Made by a program: the position numbers and the translations under genes. From the NCBI GenBank assembly GCA_963755195.1, contig CAVWIZ010000008.1, positions 930,001 through 994,000 of the forward strand: a stretch of DNA of 64,000 nucleotides, written 5' to 3'. How positions within the stretch are numbered: the first letter of the stretch is position 1; each line of letters opens with the position of its first letter. Under the pieces are notes generated by a model that saw nothing but the letters and a program-made list of their open reading frames with translations, did not search any database and was not told the DNA's origin. The DNA comes from CAVQJU01 sp963755195. Lineage in GTDB: Bacteria; Acidobacteriota; Vicinamibacteria; Vicinamibacterales; CAVVIG01. This document shows, piece by piece, positions 56,151-64,000 of this stretch.

Positions 56151-56913
56151 CGGTCGCATTCCGCCGGCCCACGACCAGCGTCCGCTGTCCGGCGACGACG
56201 GCCAGATGCACCGGCACCCCGTACAGCTCGGACAGGCGCTCTTCCCGGAGCACTTCGTCTGTGGTTCCGTGAAGGATCGTGTGCGTGCCCAACAGCATGA
56301 TCGACGTCGCAAGATTGAGGACGATCGGCAGCACGTGGGTGACGATCAGCATCGTCACGCCCTTGGTTCGGTTCAGACTGCGAAGGAACTCGAGGATGGC
56401 TGCCTCGCTGGCCGCGTCCATCCCGGCCGTTGGCTCGTCGAGCACGAGCACGTCTGGATCGGCGGCGAGCGCCCGGGCCAGCAGGACGCGCTGTTGCTGT
56501 CCGCCCGACAGATTCCTGAAGAGCTGTTGGCTGAGCGGCTCGGCCCCAAGCAGGGCGAGCGCGCGAAGCGCCGCATCGAGATCCGTATGGTGCACGCGCT
56601 GAAAAGGCCCGGCCCTGGCGGTGCGTCCCATCAGGACCACTTCAAGCGCCGTGACGGGAAGGATCGTGTCGATGCGGTCGCGCTGCGGCACGTAGCTGAT
56701 GGTCAGCCCGGCCTGTCGCTCCACGTGACCGTGTAGTGGCTTCAGTAGACCGAGGATCGTGCGCAGCAACGTGGTTTTGCCTGAGCCGTTCGGCCCCACG
56801 ATTCCCAGGATCTCCCCGCGGTGCACGTCAAACGACACTCCCTCAAGGACGGCGTGCCGGTTGTATCCGAAACTCAACGTCCGCCCGGTCAAGATGGGAT
56901 CGCTGTGTGTCAT
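56143..56913 (-). CDS. ABC transporter ATP-binding protein (Zn/Mn-type)
   Basis: Intact, 256 residues; start MTHSD at 56913. Walker A GIVGPNGSGKTTLLRTILG, Q-loop YVPQRDRIDTILPVTALEVV, signature NLSGGQQQRVLLARAL, Walker B VLVLDEPTAGMD and H-loop LIVTHVLPIV. The PQRD-type Q-loop and partner permease place it in the ZnuC/TroB group. The typical order in such operons is binding protein, ATPase, permease; only the last two are here. Confidence 0.9.
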   Translation of the reverse strand: MTHSDPILTGRTLSFGYNRHAVLEGVSFDVHRGEILGIVGPNGSGKTTLLRTILGLLKPLHGHVERQAGLTISYVPQRDRIDTILPVTALEVVLMGRTARAGPFQRVHHTDLDAALRALALLGAEPLSQQLFRNLSGGQQQRVLLARALAADPDVLVLDEPTAGMDAASEAAILEFLRSLNRTKGVTMLIVTHVLPIVLNLATSIMLLGTHTILHGTTDEVLREERLSELYGVPVHLAVVAGQRTLVVGRRNATDV

Positions 56914-57052
56914 ACGCTTTTCCCGCCGAGCGACAGGGCGGTGATGCAGCATAGACTAGTTCCTATCGGCTCTGGGGGCTCCGGAATCGCGCGATGACTA
57001 CCGAACCGGTCGCGGGCGGCTCGTAGCCGCTCGCCGCTCAGTTCAGCCTCGC

Positions 57053-58360
57053 ATGCCCGCGACCCCGCGCACGCAACTGCCGCCCCGCCTGCTGCCGGTC
57101 CTCTACTTCGGGGTCGCGCACCTCGCGTTTGCGCTGGCGTGCCTGGCGGTTGCGCTCGATCCGCGCGGCGTGTCCGGTTTCTTCTACCACTCGCGGATGC
57201 TGGCGATTGTCCACCTGGTGACGCTTGGCTGGATTACCGCCTCCATCCTCGGTTCGCTCTACGTCGTCGGGCCGATCGCCTTGCGCGTGTGGATCCCGGC
57301 CACGTGGCTCGACTACACCGCCTTCGCCTTCGTCCTCATCGGGATCGTCGGCATGGTGGCGCACTTCTGGATCCAGGAGTACGGCGGCATGGCGTGGTCG
57401 GCCATCACGGTCGGCGCGGGCATCATCCTGGTCGGCGTTCACGTCGCCCGGCGCCTGCGTCAGGCGTCGCTGCCGCGTGCCATCAGCGCGCACATCATGC
57501 TCGCGTTTCTCAACATTCTCGCCGCCGCCACCCTCGGCGTGCTCATCGGATTCGACAAGGTCTATCATTTTCTGCCGGGATTCGTGCTCGCCAACGTCTT
57601 CGCGCACGCTCACCTCGCGGCGCTCGGTTGGGCCACGATGATGGTGATCGGCGTCGCGTATCGACTGCTGCCGATGATTCTGCCCTCGGCCATGCCCGGC
57701 GGACCGCGTCTGTGGCCGAGCGCGGTTCTTCTTCAAACGGGCGTGACCGGTCTGTTCGTCACGCTGCTGTGGCGCGGTCCGTTTGCATGGGTGTTTGCGC
57801 TGACCATCGTCAGCGGGTTGGCCGCGTTTCTCTCGCAGGTCGTGTGGATGTTGCGCCGTCTGCGTCCGCGTCCGCCCCATGTGCGCACGCCTGATCTCGC
57901 GGTGCTGCACGCGGGCGCATCGTTCGCCTGGCTCGCCGTCGCCTCGGTGCTCGGCGTCTGGCTCACGTTCGCCGCGCCATCGCCGAACATGTTGCGCGTC
58001 GCGATGGCGTACGGCGTCCTCGGCCTCTTGGGATTCCTGGCGCAGATGGTCATCGGCATGGAAGGGCGATTGCTGCCGATCTTTGCGTGGTATTGGGCGT
58101 ACGCCAACACCGGGTACAAGGGCCCCGTCCCGTCGCAGCACGAGATGGCCTGGCGCAACGCGCAGGAACTCGGGTTCGTGCTGTGGCTGTTCGGCGTGCC
58201 GGCGCTGGCGGGCGGCCTTGCCTTCGACGCCATTCCGTTCGTCAGCGCCGCCGCATGGTCTCTGTTTGCCGCGTCCCTCGTCGACACGGCAAATGTGATC
58301 CGGATCCTGCGCTACGCCTTCATGAGGCCGCCGGCGGCGCGGGCTCGCGCGGATGATTGA
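57053..58360 (+). CDS. Polytopic membrane protein resembling heme-copper oxidase subunit I / NnrS
   Basis: Intact, 435 residues, about twelve hydrophobic helices. Conserved His sit in helices: YHSRMLAIVHLVTLGWITAS, MVAHFWIQEYGG, ANVFAHAHLAALGWATMMVI with GVAYRLLPMILP, and LAVLHAGASFAWLAVAS. The HLVTLGW and HAHLAALGW pairs resemble the heme-binding helices of CcoN/NorB-like or NnrS-like proteins. A role in heme-copper or nitric-oxide chemistry is possible, but the full copper-centre ligand set is not identified. Divergent from the metal ABC ATPase by 140 bp. Confidence 0.72.
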   Translation: MPATPRTQLPPRLLPVLYFGVAHLAFALACLAVALDPRGVSGFFYHSRMLAIVHLVTLGWITASILGSLYVVGPIALRVWIPATWLDYTAFAFVLIGIVGMVAHFWIQEYGGMAWSAITVGAGIILVGVHVARRLRQASLPRAISAHIMLAFLNILAAATLGVLIGFDKVYHFLPGFVLANVFAHAHLAALGWATMMVIGVAYRLLPMILPSAMPGGPRLWPSAVLLQTGVTGLFVTLLWRGPFAWVFALTIVSGLAAFLSQVVWMLRRLRPRPPHVRTPDLAVLHAGASFAWLAVASVLGVWLTFAAPSPNMLRVAMAYGVLGLLGFLAQMVIGMEGRLLPIFAWYWAYANTGYKGPVPSQHEMAWRNAQELGFVLWLFGVPALAGGLAFDAIPFVSAAAWSLFAASLVDTANVIRILRYAFMRPPAARARADD

Positions 58361-58453
58361 GTGGTTCTTATGGCAGGATATGTGACACGCATGCCGTTGA
58401 CCGTGCCGCCTCACCCCTTGTCTCTTTGAATCATCGAGAAGGACTCTTTCATC

Positions 58454-59851
58454 ATGAGCATCAACAGTCTTGAGGACGTCATACAAGCCGCGGGCGACCC
58501 CGTTACGCTGCTCCGCAATCTGCAGAGCGGACCCAACGTCTATCCCGGCGTGCCGCCCGAATTCACCAACTGGCGAGACGAGACGCAGGCGTGGCAGAAG
58601 ACCTGCGTGCTCTTCAACCAGTCCTACCATATGGCCGACCTGGCCGTCGAAGGGCCCGACGCGCTGAAACTGCTCACGCGGCTCGGCGTCAACAGCTTCG
58701 CCGGGTACGTCGTGGACAAAGCCAAGCAGTTCGTGCCGTGCAGCTACGACGGTCATGTCATCGGCGACGTGATCCTGTTCTACCTGGGCCCGAATCAATT
58801 CAACCTCGTGGGACGAGTCCCGGTGCTCAACTGGATCCGCTTTCACGCGGCCACCGGCGGCTACGACGTCAAAGTCGAGCTCGACGAACGATCGGCTGCG
58901 CGCAAGGACCCCCTCAATCGCAGGTCCTACCGTTTCCAGCTCCAGGGTCCGAACGCCATGAAGGTGATGGAGAAACTGCTGGGCACGCGGCCGCCCGAGC
59001 TCAAGTTCTTCAACATGGGTTCCATCACCGTCGCCGGCAAGTCCGTCCGCACGCTCAGGCACGGCATGGCCGGGCAGCCCGGGTACGAGATGTTCGGACC
59101 GTTCGCGGACGGCGAAGCCGTGCGCGAAGCCATCGTGAGGGCCGGCGAGGCATTCGGACTGCGGCAGGTGGGCGGCCGCGCCTACTCGGCCAACACGCTG
59201 GAATCGGGTTGGATTCCCTCACCGCTGCCGGCCGTCTATACCGGCGAGAAGATGAAGTCCTATCGCCAGTGGCTCCCGGCCGATTGTTACGAGGCGAAGG
59301 CGTCGATCGGCGGGAGCTTCAATTCGCCGAACATCGAAGACTACTACCTGACGCCCTGGGATCTCGGCTACGGCCCGCACGTCAAATTCGATCACGATTT
59401 CATCGGCCGCGAGGCGCTCGAGCAGCGCGCCAAGGGTGCACATCGCAAGAAGGTCACGCTCGCGATCAACACCGACGACGTGATGCGGGCCATCGGCAGC
59501 CAGTTCCAGAAGGCGCATCGCGCCAAGTTCATCGAATTCCCATCGGCCGTCTATGCGATGCACCCCTACGACAAGGTCACGAAACACGGCAAGACGATCG
59601 GCATCTCGACCTGGGTGGGCTACAGCGCGAACGAAGGACAGATGCTGACGCTCGCGATCCTCGACGCCGAGCATGCGACGATCGGCAACGACGTGACCTT
59701 TGTCTGGGGTGAGGAGCGCGGCGGCACATCCAAGCCCGCCGTCGAACGCCACGACCAGATCGAGATGCGTGCGGTCGTCTGCCCGGTGCCCTACAGCGAG
59801 GTGGCACGCACCGAATACGCCGCGGCAGGCTGGCGCACGGGCACGCGGTAA
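58454..59851 (+). CDS. LigM-like tetrahydrofolate-dependent aromatic O-demethylase (GcvT fold)
   Basis: Intact, 465 residues; ATG with GAGAAGGA ahead. TNWRDETQAWQKTCVLFNQS, YHMADLAVEGPDALKLLTRL, NSFAGYVVDKAKQFVPCSYD, RSYRFQLQGPNAMKVMEKLL, RHGMAGQPGYEMFGPFADGE and GRAYSANTLESGWIPSPLPA match the vanillate/3-O-methylgallate O-demethylase LigM (about 471 residues), a GcvT-type enzyme that moves the methyl group to tetrahydrofolate. Related demethylases of other substrates cannot be excluded. The next gene, an exporter, starts on the base after its stop. It fits with the gallate-type dioxygenase at 27858. Confidence 0.85.
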   Translation: MSINSLEDVIQAAGDPVTLLRNLQSGPNVYPGVPPEFTNWRDETQAWQKTCVLFNQSYHMADLAVEGPDALKLLTRLGVNSFAGYVVDKAKQFVPCSYDGHVIGDVILFYLGPNQFNLVGRVPVLNWIRFHAATGGYDVKVELDERSAARKDPLNRRSYRFQLQGPNAMKVMEKLLGTRPPELKFFNMGSITVAGKSVRTLRHGMAGQPGYEMFGPFADGEAVREAIVRAGEAFGLRQVGGRAYSANTLESGWIPSPLPAVYTGEKMKSYRQWLPADCYEAKASIGGSFNSPNIEDYYLTPWDLGYGPHVKFDHDFIGREALEQRAKGAHRKKVTLAINTDDVMRAIGSQFQKAHRAKFIEFPSAVYAMHPYDKVTKHGKTIGISTWVGYSANEGQMLTLAILDAEHATIGNDVTFVWGEERGGTSKPAVERHDQIEMRAVVCPVPYSEVARTEYAAAGWRTGTR

Positions 59852-61057
59852 GTGGACGGCGCAGGCTCTGCCCGCATCGGTCCCGTGGAGTTTGTCGGGC
59901 TCATGGCGGCCCTGACGGCGCTCGTCGCGCTGTCGATCGACATGATCCTGCCGGCGCTTCCGGCCATCGGCGCCACTCTCGGCGTTCGCCGCGCCAACGA
60001 CAGCCAGTTCGTCCTCTCGCTGCTGTTTCTCGGGTTTGGACTCGGTCAGTTCCTCTACGGCCCGGTGTCGGACAGCGTCGGCCGCAAGCCCGCTGTGTAC
60101 GCCGGCCTGGCGCTGTTTGCGGCCGGCTGCACGCTGTCGCTCGCGGCCAGGACTTTCCCCGTCATGCTCGCCGGCCGGGTCCTCCAGGGTCTTGGCGTCG
60201 CCGGCCCACGAACCATGACCATCGCGCTGGTTCGAGACAAGTTCGAAGGCCACGTGATGGCGCGCGTGATGTCGTTCGTCATGGCGGTCTTCATTCTCGT
60301 CCCCGTCATCGCGCCGTCGCTCGGTCAGGCCGTGCTCGAGGTTTCGAGCTGGCGAACGATTTTCGGCCTGTACCTGACGCTGGCGCTTGTCGTGCTGGTC
60401 TGGTTCGGCTGGCGGCAGGAAGAAACGTTGCGGCGCGATCGGCGCCGTGCGTTTTCGGCGGCGACGATTGCGAATGCGGCCCGCGAGGTGTTCACCCACC
60501 GGGTGGCGCTCGGCTACACGCTGGCGGCCGGGCTCATGTACGGTGCGTTCATCGGGTATCTGACATCCGTCCAGCAGATTCTTCAGCAGCAGTACGCGCT
60601 CGGCCCGCGGTTTCCGATGTACTTCGCGGCGCTGGCCATTGCCCTGGGCGCGGCCTCGCTCTGCAACGCCAGACTCGTCGGCCGCTACGGCATGCACCGA
60701 TTGTCGCGGTGGGCTGTCAGGCTGGTCGCGCTCGTCTCGATCCCGTTCGCCGCCTTCGCCGTCAGCCGCTCCGGGCATCCCGAGCTCTGGGCGCTGATGC
60801 TCTACCTGTTGACGGCGTTTTTCGGCATCGGCCTGCTGTTCGGGAATCTCAGCGCGATGGCGATGCAGCCGCTCGGACATATCGCCGGCACCGGAGCCGC
60901 GGTGGTCGGCGGCCTGCAGACGTTGATTTCATTGTTGCTGGGCACGGCGATCGGTCAGAGCTACAACGGCACCGTCGTTCCGCTCGTTGCCGGATTCGCC
61001 ATCCTCAGCGTGCTGGCCATGATCGCGATGCGCTGGGCCGAGCCGTCGCGCTTGTGA
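59852..61057 (+). CDS. MFS transporter of the Bcr/CflA drug-resistance family
   Basis: Intact, 401 residues; GTG start immediately follows the demethylase TAA, so translation is coupled. LSIDMILPALPAIGATLGV in helix 1, motif A-like GPVSDSVGRKPAVYAGLALF, AGRVLQGLGVAGPRTMTIAL and FVMAVFILVPVIAPSLGQAV fit the 12-helix Bcr/CflA group of proton-driven exporters. In this position it may export an aromatic or its methyl-free product rather than a drug (inference). Stop is seven bases from the convergent gene's stop. Confidence 0.87.
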   Translation: MDGAGSARIGPVEFVGLMAALTALVALSIDMILPALPAIGATLGVRRANDSQFVLSLLFLGFGLGQFLYGPVSDSVGRKPAVYAGLALFAAGCTLSLAARTFPVMLAGRVLQGLGVAGPRTMTIALVRDKFEGHVMARVMSFVMAVFILVPVIAPSLGQAVLEVSSWRTIFGLYLTLALVVLVWFGWRQEETLRRDRRRAFSAATIANAAREVFTHRVALGYTLAAGLMYGAFIGYLTSVQQILQQQYALGPRFPMYFAALAIALGAASLCNARLVGRYGMHRLSRWAVRLVALVSIPFAAFAVSRSGHPELWALMLYLLTAFFGIGLLFGNLSAMAMQPLGHIAGTGAAVVGGLQTLISLLLGTAIGQSYNGTVVPLVAGFAILSVLAMIAMRWAEPSRL

Positions 61058-61064
61058 GGACGCG

Positions 61065-61796
61065 TCAAAGCGGCCGTAGCGTTTCCACTGCCCTCTTCAA
61101 GGAATGCTTCGGCCGGCGGGACACGCGGACGGGCCGTCGGACACACTCGGCAAGCGGCGCAGCCATCAATGCCAGCGCGACGCCGAACAGCGGCCAATTG
61201 AACGCGTTGGGCAACACCGATCGCATCGCCTGGACGCCGTCGGGCAGGGCGCGAAGCGCATCGGCCATGAACAGGTAGAGGGCAATCGCGACGCCGACCG
61301 CGTTGCAGCGCCACAGTGTCGATGCCCTCGGTCGGCCGCCGGGGCTCGTGCCGCGCCCGCTCGCGAAAGTACCCCACACGATCATCAGCGCGGCGATGGA
61401 CATCGGCGCAAGCACCGGGCCCCACCACGGCACCGGCAGGAGAAAGAGGACGTCCCAATCGAACAGCGAGCGCGGCCAGCCTGAGATCCACTTGAGAAAC
61501 AGATAGTAGAAGAGGTCCCAGACACCGAACGCGAGGGCGCTGTACGCCAACCGGCTGCGCGCTGTCCGCCCGGCGATCGCGCCGAGGGTCAGCAGCATGA
61601 GGAGCGTGGCCGCTTCACGTACGAGTTCGACGCGTCCCAGGATGCCGCCGATCGGCAGCGGATCCGGCTGATAGGGATTCACACGATCCACCAGCACTCG
61701 AAGGTCGTAGACAACGGCCGCTTCGACCCACGCCATTCCAATCGCAAAGGTCGCGACCAGCAGCCAACGGTTGCGCACGTGGGCTCGGCGGCTCAT
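61065..61796 (-). CDS. Membrane protein of unknown function
   Basis: Intact, 243 residues with six or seven hydrophobic helices (LVATFAIGMAWVEAAVVYDL, REAATLLMLLTLGAIAGRTA, YSALAFGVWDLFYYLFLKWI, VLFLLPVPWWGPVLAPMSIA). Acidic/aromatic residues in GMAWVEAAVVYDLR are unusual in a helix. Its start overlaps the ispH stop by four bases (ATGA), so the two genes are coupled, but a shared role is not obvious. No known family. Confidence 0.7.
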   Translation of the reverse strand: MSRRAHVRNRWLLVATFAIGMAWVEAAVVYDLRVLVDRVNPYQPDPLPIGGILGRVELVREAATLLMLLTLGAIAGRTARSRLAYSALAFGVWDLFYYLFLKWISGWPRSLFDWDVLFLLPVPWWGPVLAPMSIAALMIVWGTFASGRGTSPGGRPRASTLWRCNAVGVAIALYLFMADALRALPDGVQAMRSVLPNAFNWPLFGVALALMAAPLAECVRRPVRVSRRPKHSLKRAVETLRPL

Positions 61797-62641
61797 CGGC
61801 CGCCTGCGAGCTCATTTACCCGCGCTTCGACACGATCGATGATGTCATCGGGTGTGGATGTGCCGGCCGTGATCCCCACGGTGCGTGCCGCGGCAAACCA
61901 GTCGGCGCCGAGGCCGGCCTCCGTTTCGATGTGGTGCACACGCGAACAGTGGCGGCGGCACGTGTTCACAAGTTCCAGGGTGTTGTTGCTGCCAGCGCCA
62001 CCGACGACGATGACGATGTCGCAACGGCGTGCCAGGGCGACGGCTGAGTCCTGGCGCTGTTTGGTGGGCTGACAGACCGTGTCGATGAATCGGACGTCCG
62101 ACGCCCTGAAACGCGCCCGGATGAGCGCGACCAGACGTTCGACTTTGTCGATTGGCTGCGTGGTTTGCGCCGCGATGCCGATGCGTGGATGTTCGTCGAG
62201 CGCCCGCACATCGGTCTCGTCGATGACGACATCGAAGTCGTCCAGATCGTCGGTCAGTCCGCGTACCTCGACGTGGGCGCGCTGGCCGATGATGACGGGA
62301 TGATAGCCGTCGCGTCGCAACGCCATGATCGCCTGGTGCACCGTGCGAACGAGCGGACACGTGGCTTCCACGACCTCGAGGCCGAGCGCGCGTGCGTTCG
62401 ACAGCGCCCGCTCCGAAGCGCCGTGCGCCGTCACCATCACCGTGCCCGTCGCCGCCCGGGCGGGATCGTGAACGATCGCGATATCCCTGGCTCTGAGCGC
62501 CGACAGGACGTCCGGGTTGTGCACGAGGTCGCCGAGAATCGTGAGGGGACCCGAGGCGGCCCGGTCGAAAGCGAAGGCGATCGCGTCGCGGACACCAAAG
62601 CACATGCCGAGATGTTGTGCCCGGATGATCTGAATGGCCAT
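61793..62641 (-). CDS. ispH: 4-hydroxy-3-methylbut-2-enyl diphosphate reductase
   Basis: Intact, 282 residues. The three iron-sulfur cysteines are Cys14 (GMCFGVRDAI), Cys95 (VEATCPLVRTVH) and Cys190 (IDTVCQPTKQRQ), with HGASERAL, GQRAHVEVRG, VVGGAGSNNTLELV and AGTSTPDDIID. IspH reduces HMBPP to IPP and DMAPP, the last step of the MEP isoprenoid pathway, using a 4Fe-4S cluster in the cytoplasm. The chain is shorter than E. coli IspH (316) but in the family range. The region upstream (62645-62690) is AT-rich and probably holds promoters for this gene and the divergent one. Confidence 0.95.
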   Translation of the reverse strand: MAIQIIRAQHLGMCFGVRDAIAFAFDRAASGPLTILGDLVHNPDVLSALRARDIAIVHDPARAATGTVMVTAHGASERALSNARALGLEVVEATCPLVRTVHQAIMALRRDGYHPVIIGQRAHVEVRGLTDDLDDFDVVIDETDVRALDEHPRIGIAAQTTQPIDKVERLVALIRARFRASDVRFIDTVCQPTKQRQDSAVALARRCDIVIVVGGAGSNNTLELVNTCRRHCSRVHHIETEAGLGADWFAAARTVGITAGTSTPDDIIDRVEARVNELAGGR

Positions 62642-62784
62642 ATGTAGACATAAACTTTACTATACAAATTACTTTTCTTCAACGCCTGTGCAGGGCTTCC
62701 CAGGAATCGACCTGGGTCCCGTGTGCGATCGCGGGTGTCTCGTGCTACCTTGGGCTTTCGCGTATCACTTGGAAAGGAGACCGT

Positions 62785-63517
62785 ATGCACAGCAGGTGTG
62801 CCCTCTCAGTGGCCCTCGTCGGCGTGATGACCTTGTGTCCCCTTCAGGCGAAGGGCGATGCCCAGGACAAGGACAAAGACAAGCCGGTCGTGCAGCTCCC
62901 CCAACCCGGGGTGCCGCAGATCCAGACGCTCGAGGGCAAGTTCGTCCGCGTCGCGTACAACAACGAAGGCTATGCGATCATCGGATACCAGGCCTCGAAC
63001 CGTTCGGTCGGCGAAGAATGGATGCTGCTCGAGTTCGGTATGACGGTGATGGACAAGACGCCGGAGTACCGGTTGACGCGCGCCGCGCTGTCGCTCGACA
63101 CGCCGGACGGCAAGACGATTCCCCTGCCGACGGCCGTCGAACAGCGGGAGGGGAACACCGCCGCGATTAACGCGATTCAGCAACGGGCGAAGGTCCAACG
63201 CGATTCCATCAACTACTTTCCGACGAGCGCGTACCGGGCGTGCGCCATCCTGTTCTTTCCCGACCTGGGAGCTCGCTCGCTGCCGTTCGACGTCGTGGAT
63301 GTCAGCAACGACCGCGCCTGTCTCGGCCGTCTCTATTTCAAGATCCCCGGCGGTATCGCGTACGGCCAGGTACTGGCTCAACGTGAAGCTCCAGAACAGC
63401 CTCCTGCGCGTGCCCTTTCGGATCCTGACCGCGGATGAAGAGAAGTTCTTGTCGAAGAACTACAAGAGCATCGAGAAGCAGGTCAAAGAGGTGTTCAAGC
63501 CGAAGAAGAAGAAGTGA
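62785..63517 (+). CDS. Secreted protein of unknown function, one frameshift
   Basis: ATG at 62785 with AAAGGAGA ahead. Signal peptide (CALSVALVGVMTLCPLQA), a Lys/Asp linker (DAQDKDKDKPVV), then a beta-rich domain: FVRVAYNNEGYAIIGYQASN, GEEWMLLEFGMTVMDKTPEY, FPTSAYRACAILFFPDLGAR, LYFKIPGGIAYGQ. After a frame change near 63372 it ends in LNVKLQNSLLRVPFRILT and a Lys-rich tail (KQVKEVFKPKKKK). About 243 residues. No family recognised. Confidence 0.7.
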
Positions 63518-63635
63518 CCGGAAGTCGTCCCGTTGGGGCTTGCCGAAACTGCATAGCGCCTCCCGGCCGAGCTTGGTAGACTACGATCGAACAGGGCCAG
63601 ATTCGGCCCATGTCGGGCCTCTCAGGAGACTAGTC

Positions 63636-64000
63636 ATGAAGATGCTACCCGCGGCGCTCACCGGTTTACTCCTCGCGCTCCCCGCGCTCGCCGTCGCACA
63701 GGATGTGAAGACGGACTACGACAAAGCGTACAACTTCGCGCCGGTCAAGACCTACTCGATCAGGATCGGCACAACCTGGGGCAACGACCTCTCGCAGCGC
63801 CGGGTGCTCGACGAGGTCGATGAGGCCATCACCGCCAAGGGGTGGAAGAAGGCCGCCGAAGGCCAGGCGGATATTCACGTCGTCCTCCACGGCGCGACGC
63901 AGACCAAGCACAGCGCCAACACGTTCTACACCGGCACCATGGGCGGCTACGGCTACCGCTACGGCGGCATGGGCATGGCCTCGGCACAGACTACTGTGAG
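63636..64000 (+). CDS. DUF4136 family secreted protein (3' end outside window)
   Basis: ATG at 63636 with CAGGAGA ahead; open to the window end (121 codons). Signal peptide MKMLPAALTGLLLALPALAV ends at AQ. DVKTDYDKAYNFAPVKTYSI, RRVLDEVDEAITAKGWKKAA and QADIHVVLHGATQTKHSANT give the DUF4136 pattern (Phe-x-x-Tyr-Lys-Thr-Tyr strand, then a helix and IxV strand), followed by a Gly/Tyr-rich loop (GGYGYRYGGMG). Envelope protein of unknown role. Confidence 0.85.
   Translation, partial: MKMLPAALTGLLLALPALAVAQDVKTDYDKAYNFAPVKTYSIRIGTTWGNDLSQRRVLDEVDEAITAKGWKKAAEGQADIHVVLHGATQTKHSANTFYTGTMGGYGYRYGGMGMASAQTTV

Noticed and set aside
57038..59062. 674-codon open frame on the minus strand
   Set aside because: It is antisense to the oxidase-like membrane protein and the LigM-like gene, is rich in Arg, His and Gly with no domain, and is the mirror of GC-rich coding sequence.
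62641..62785. Riboswitch or small RNA between ispH and the divergent gene
   Set aside because: The AT-rich stretch fits promoters; I could not draw a conserved aptamer fold or a convincing terminator.

Overview
The window (about 64 kb, GC-rich) looks like a chromosomal accessory region of an acidobacterium, probably Vicinamibacteria/Solibacter-like. This is an inference from gene content: four Oar-type TonB-dependent receptors with a carboxypeptidase-like N-terminal domain, three DUF6152 proteins, six copies of a secreted family with G-x-P-D-x-x-G-x-W and G-D-S-x-G-x-W-E-G-D-T motifs, PQQ/NHL/Vgb beta-propellers and heme-tagged copper monooxygenases. I see no rRNA, tRNA or CRISPR array.

Layout. 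1-15.8 kb (minus strand) is one tightly packed run read from a promoter near 15.9 kb: TonB receptor, copper monooxygenase with a c-heme domain, two small secreted proteins, cytochrome-PQQ propeller, second TonB receptor, YceI, two members of the secreted family, DUF6152, a CusF/heavy-metal-binding protein and a second c-heme monooxygenase-like protein that runs off the window. 16.0-18.3 kb (minus) holds a further family member and an NHL propeller. 18.5-24.8 kb (plus) is a divergent run: family member, DUF6152, family member, DUF6152, NHL, DoxX, Vgb-like lyase with a CxxCH motif. Near-identical palindromes (GTGAGCTTTGTTCAC type) sit beside both minus-strand promoters, suggesting one unknown regulator controls the whole block. 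24.8-30.3 kb has an acyl-CoA-dehydrogenase-like flavoenzyme, an internally deleted TPP enzyme, a cytochrome c, a decayed VapBC pair, a large nested inverted repeat, a gallate-type dioxygenase and a sixth family member. 30.4-36.9 kb has a second, duplicated pair of TonB receptors with duplicated promoters.

37-50 kb is mixed: a winged-helix/alpha-beta-hydrolase fusion, SBP56 plus membrane protein, transglutaminase-like protein ending in a 165-bp MITE-like element, DUF4198 protein, MoxR/VWA/membrane triad, CoA-disulfide reductase with rhodanese domain, TlpA lipoprotein, cupin and an AAA ATPase. 50.6-54.9 kb is a HlyD/FtsX/ATPase tripartite exporter. 55-64 kb has a deleted bacterioferritin, a Zn/Mn-type ABC permease and ATPase, a heme-copper-oxidase-like membrane protein, a LigM-like O-demethylase, a Bcr/CflA exporter, IspH, and two secreted proteins, the last running off the end.

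How it fits together: the receptors import a substrate across the outer membrane; periplasmic copper, heme and PQQ enzymes oxidise it; propeller lyases and the secreted family may process or bind it. The LigM-like demethylase and gallate-type dioxygenase point to methoxylated aromatics, but the actual substrate is not shown by sequence. About 22 genes carry one or more frameshifts, often a single base and sometimes in homopolymers, so most of these are probably sequencing or assembly indels rather than real pseudogenes; coordinates for such genes span the whole recognisable gene.
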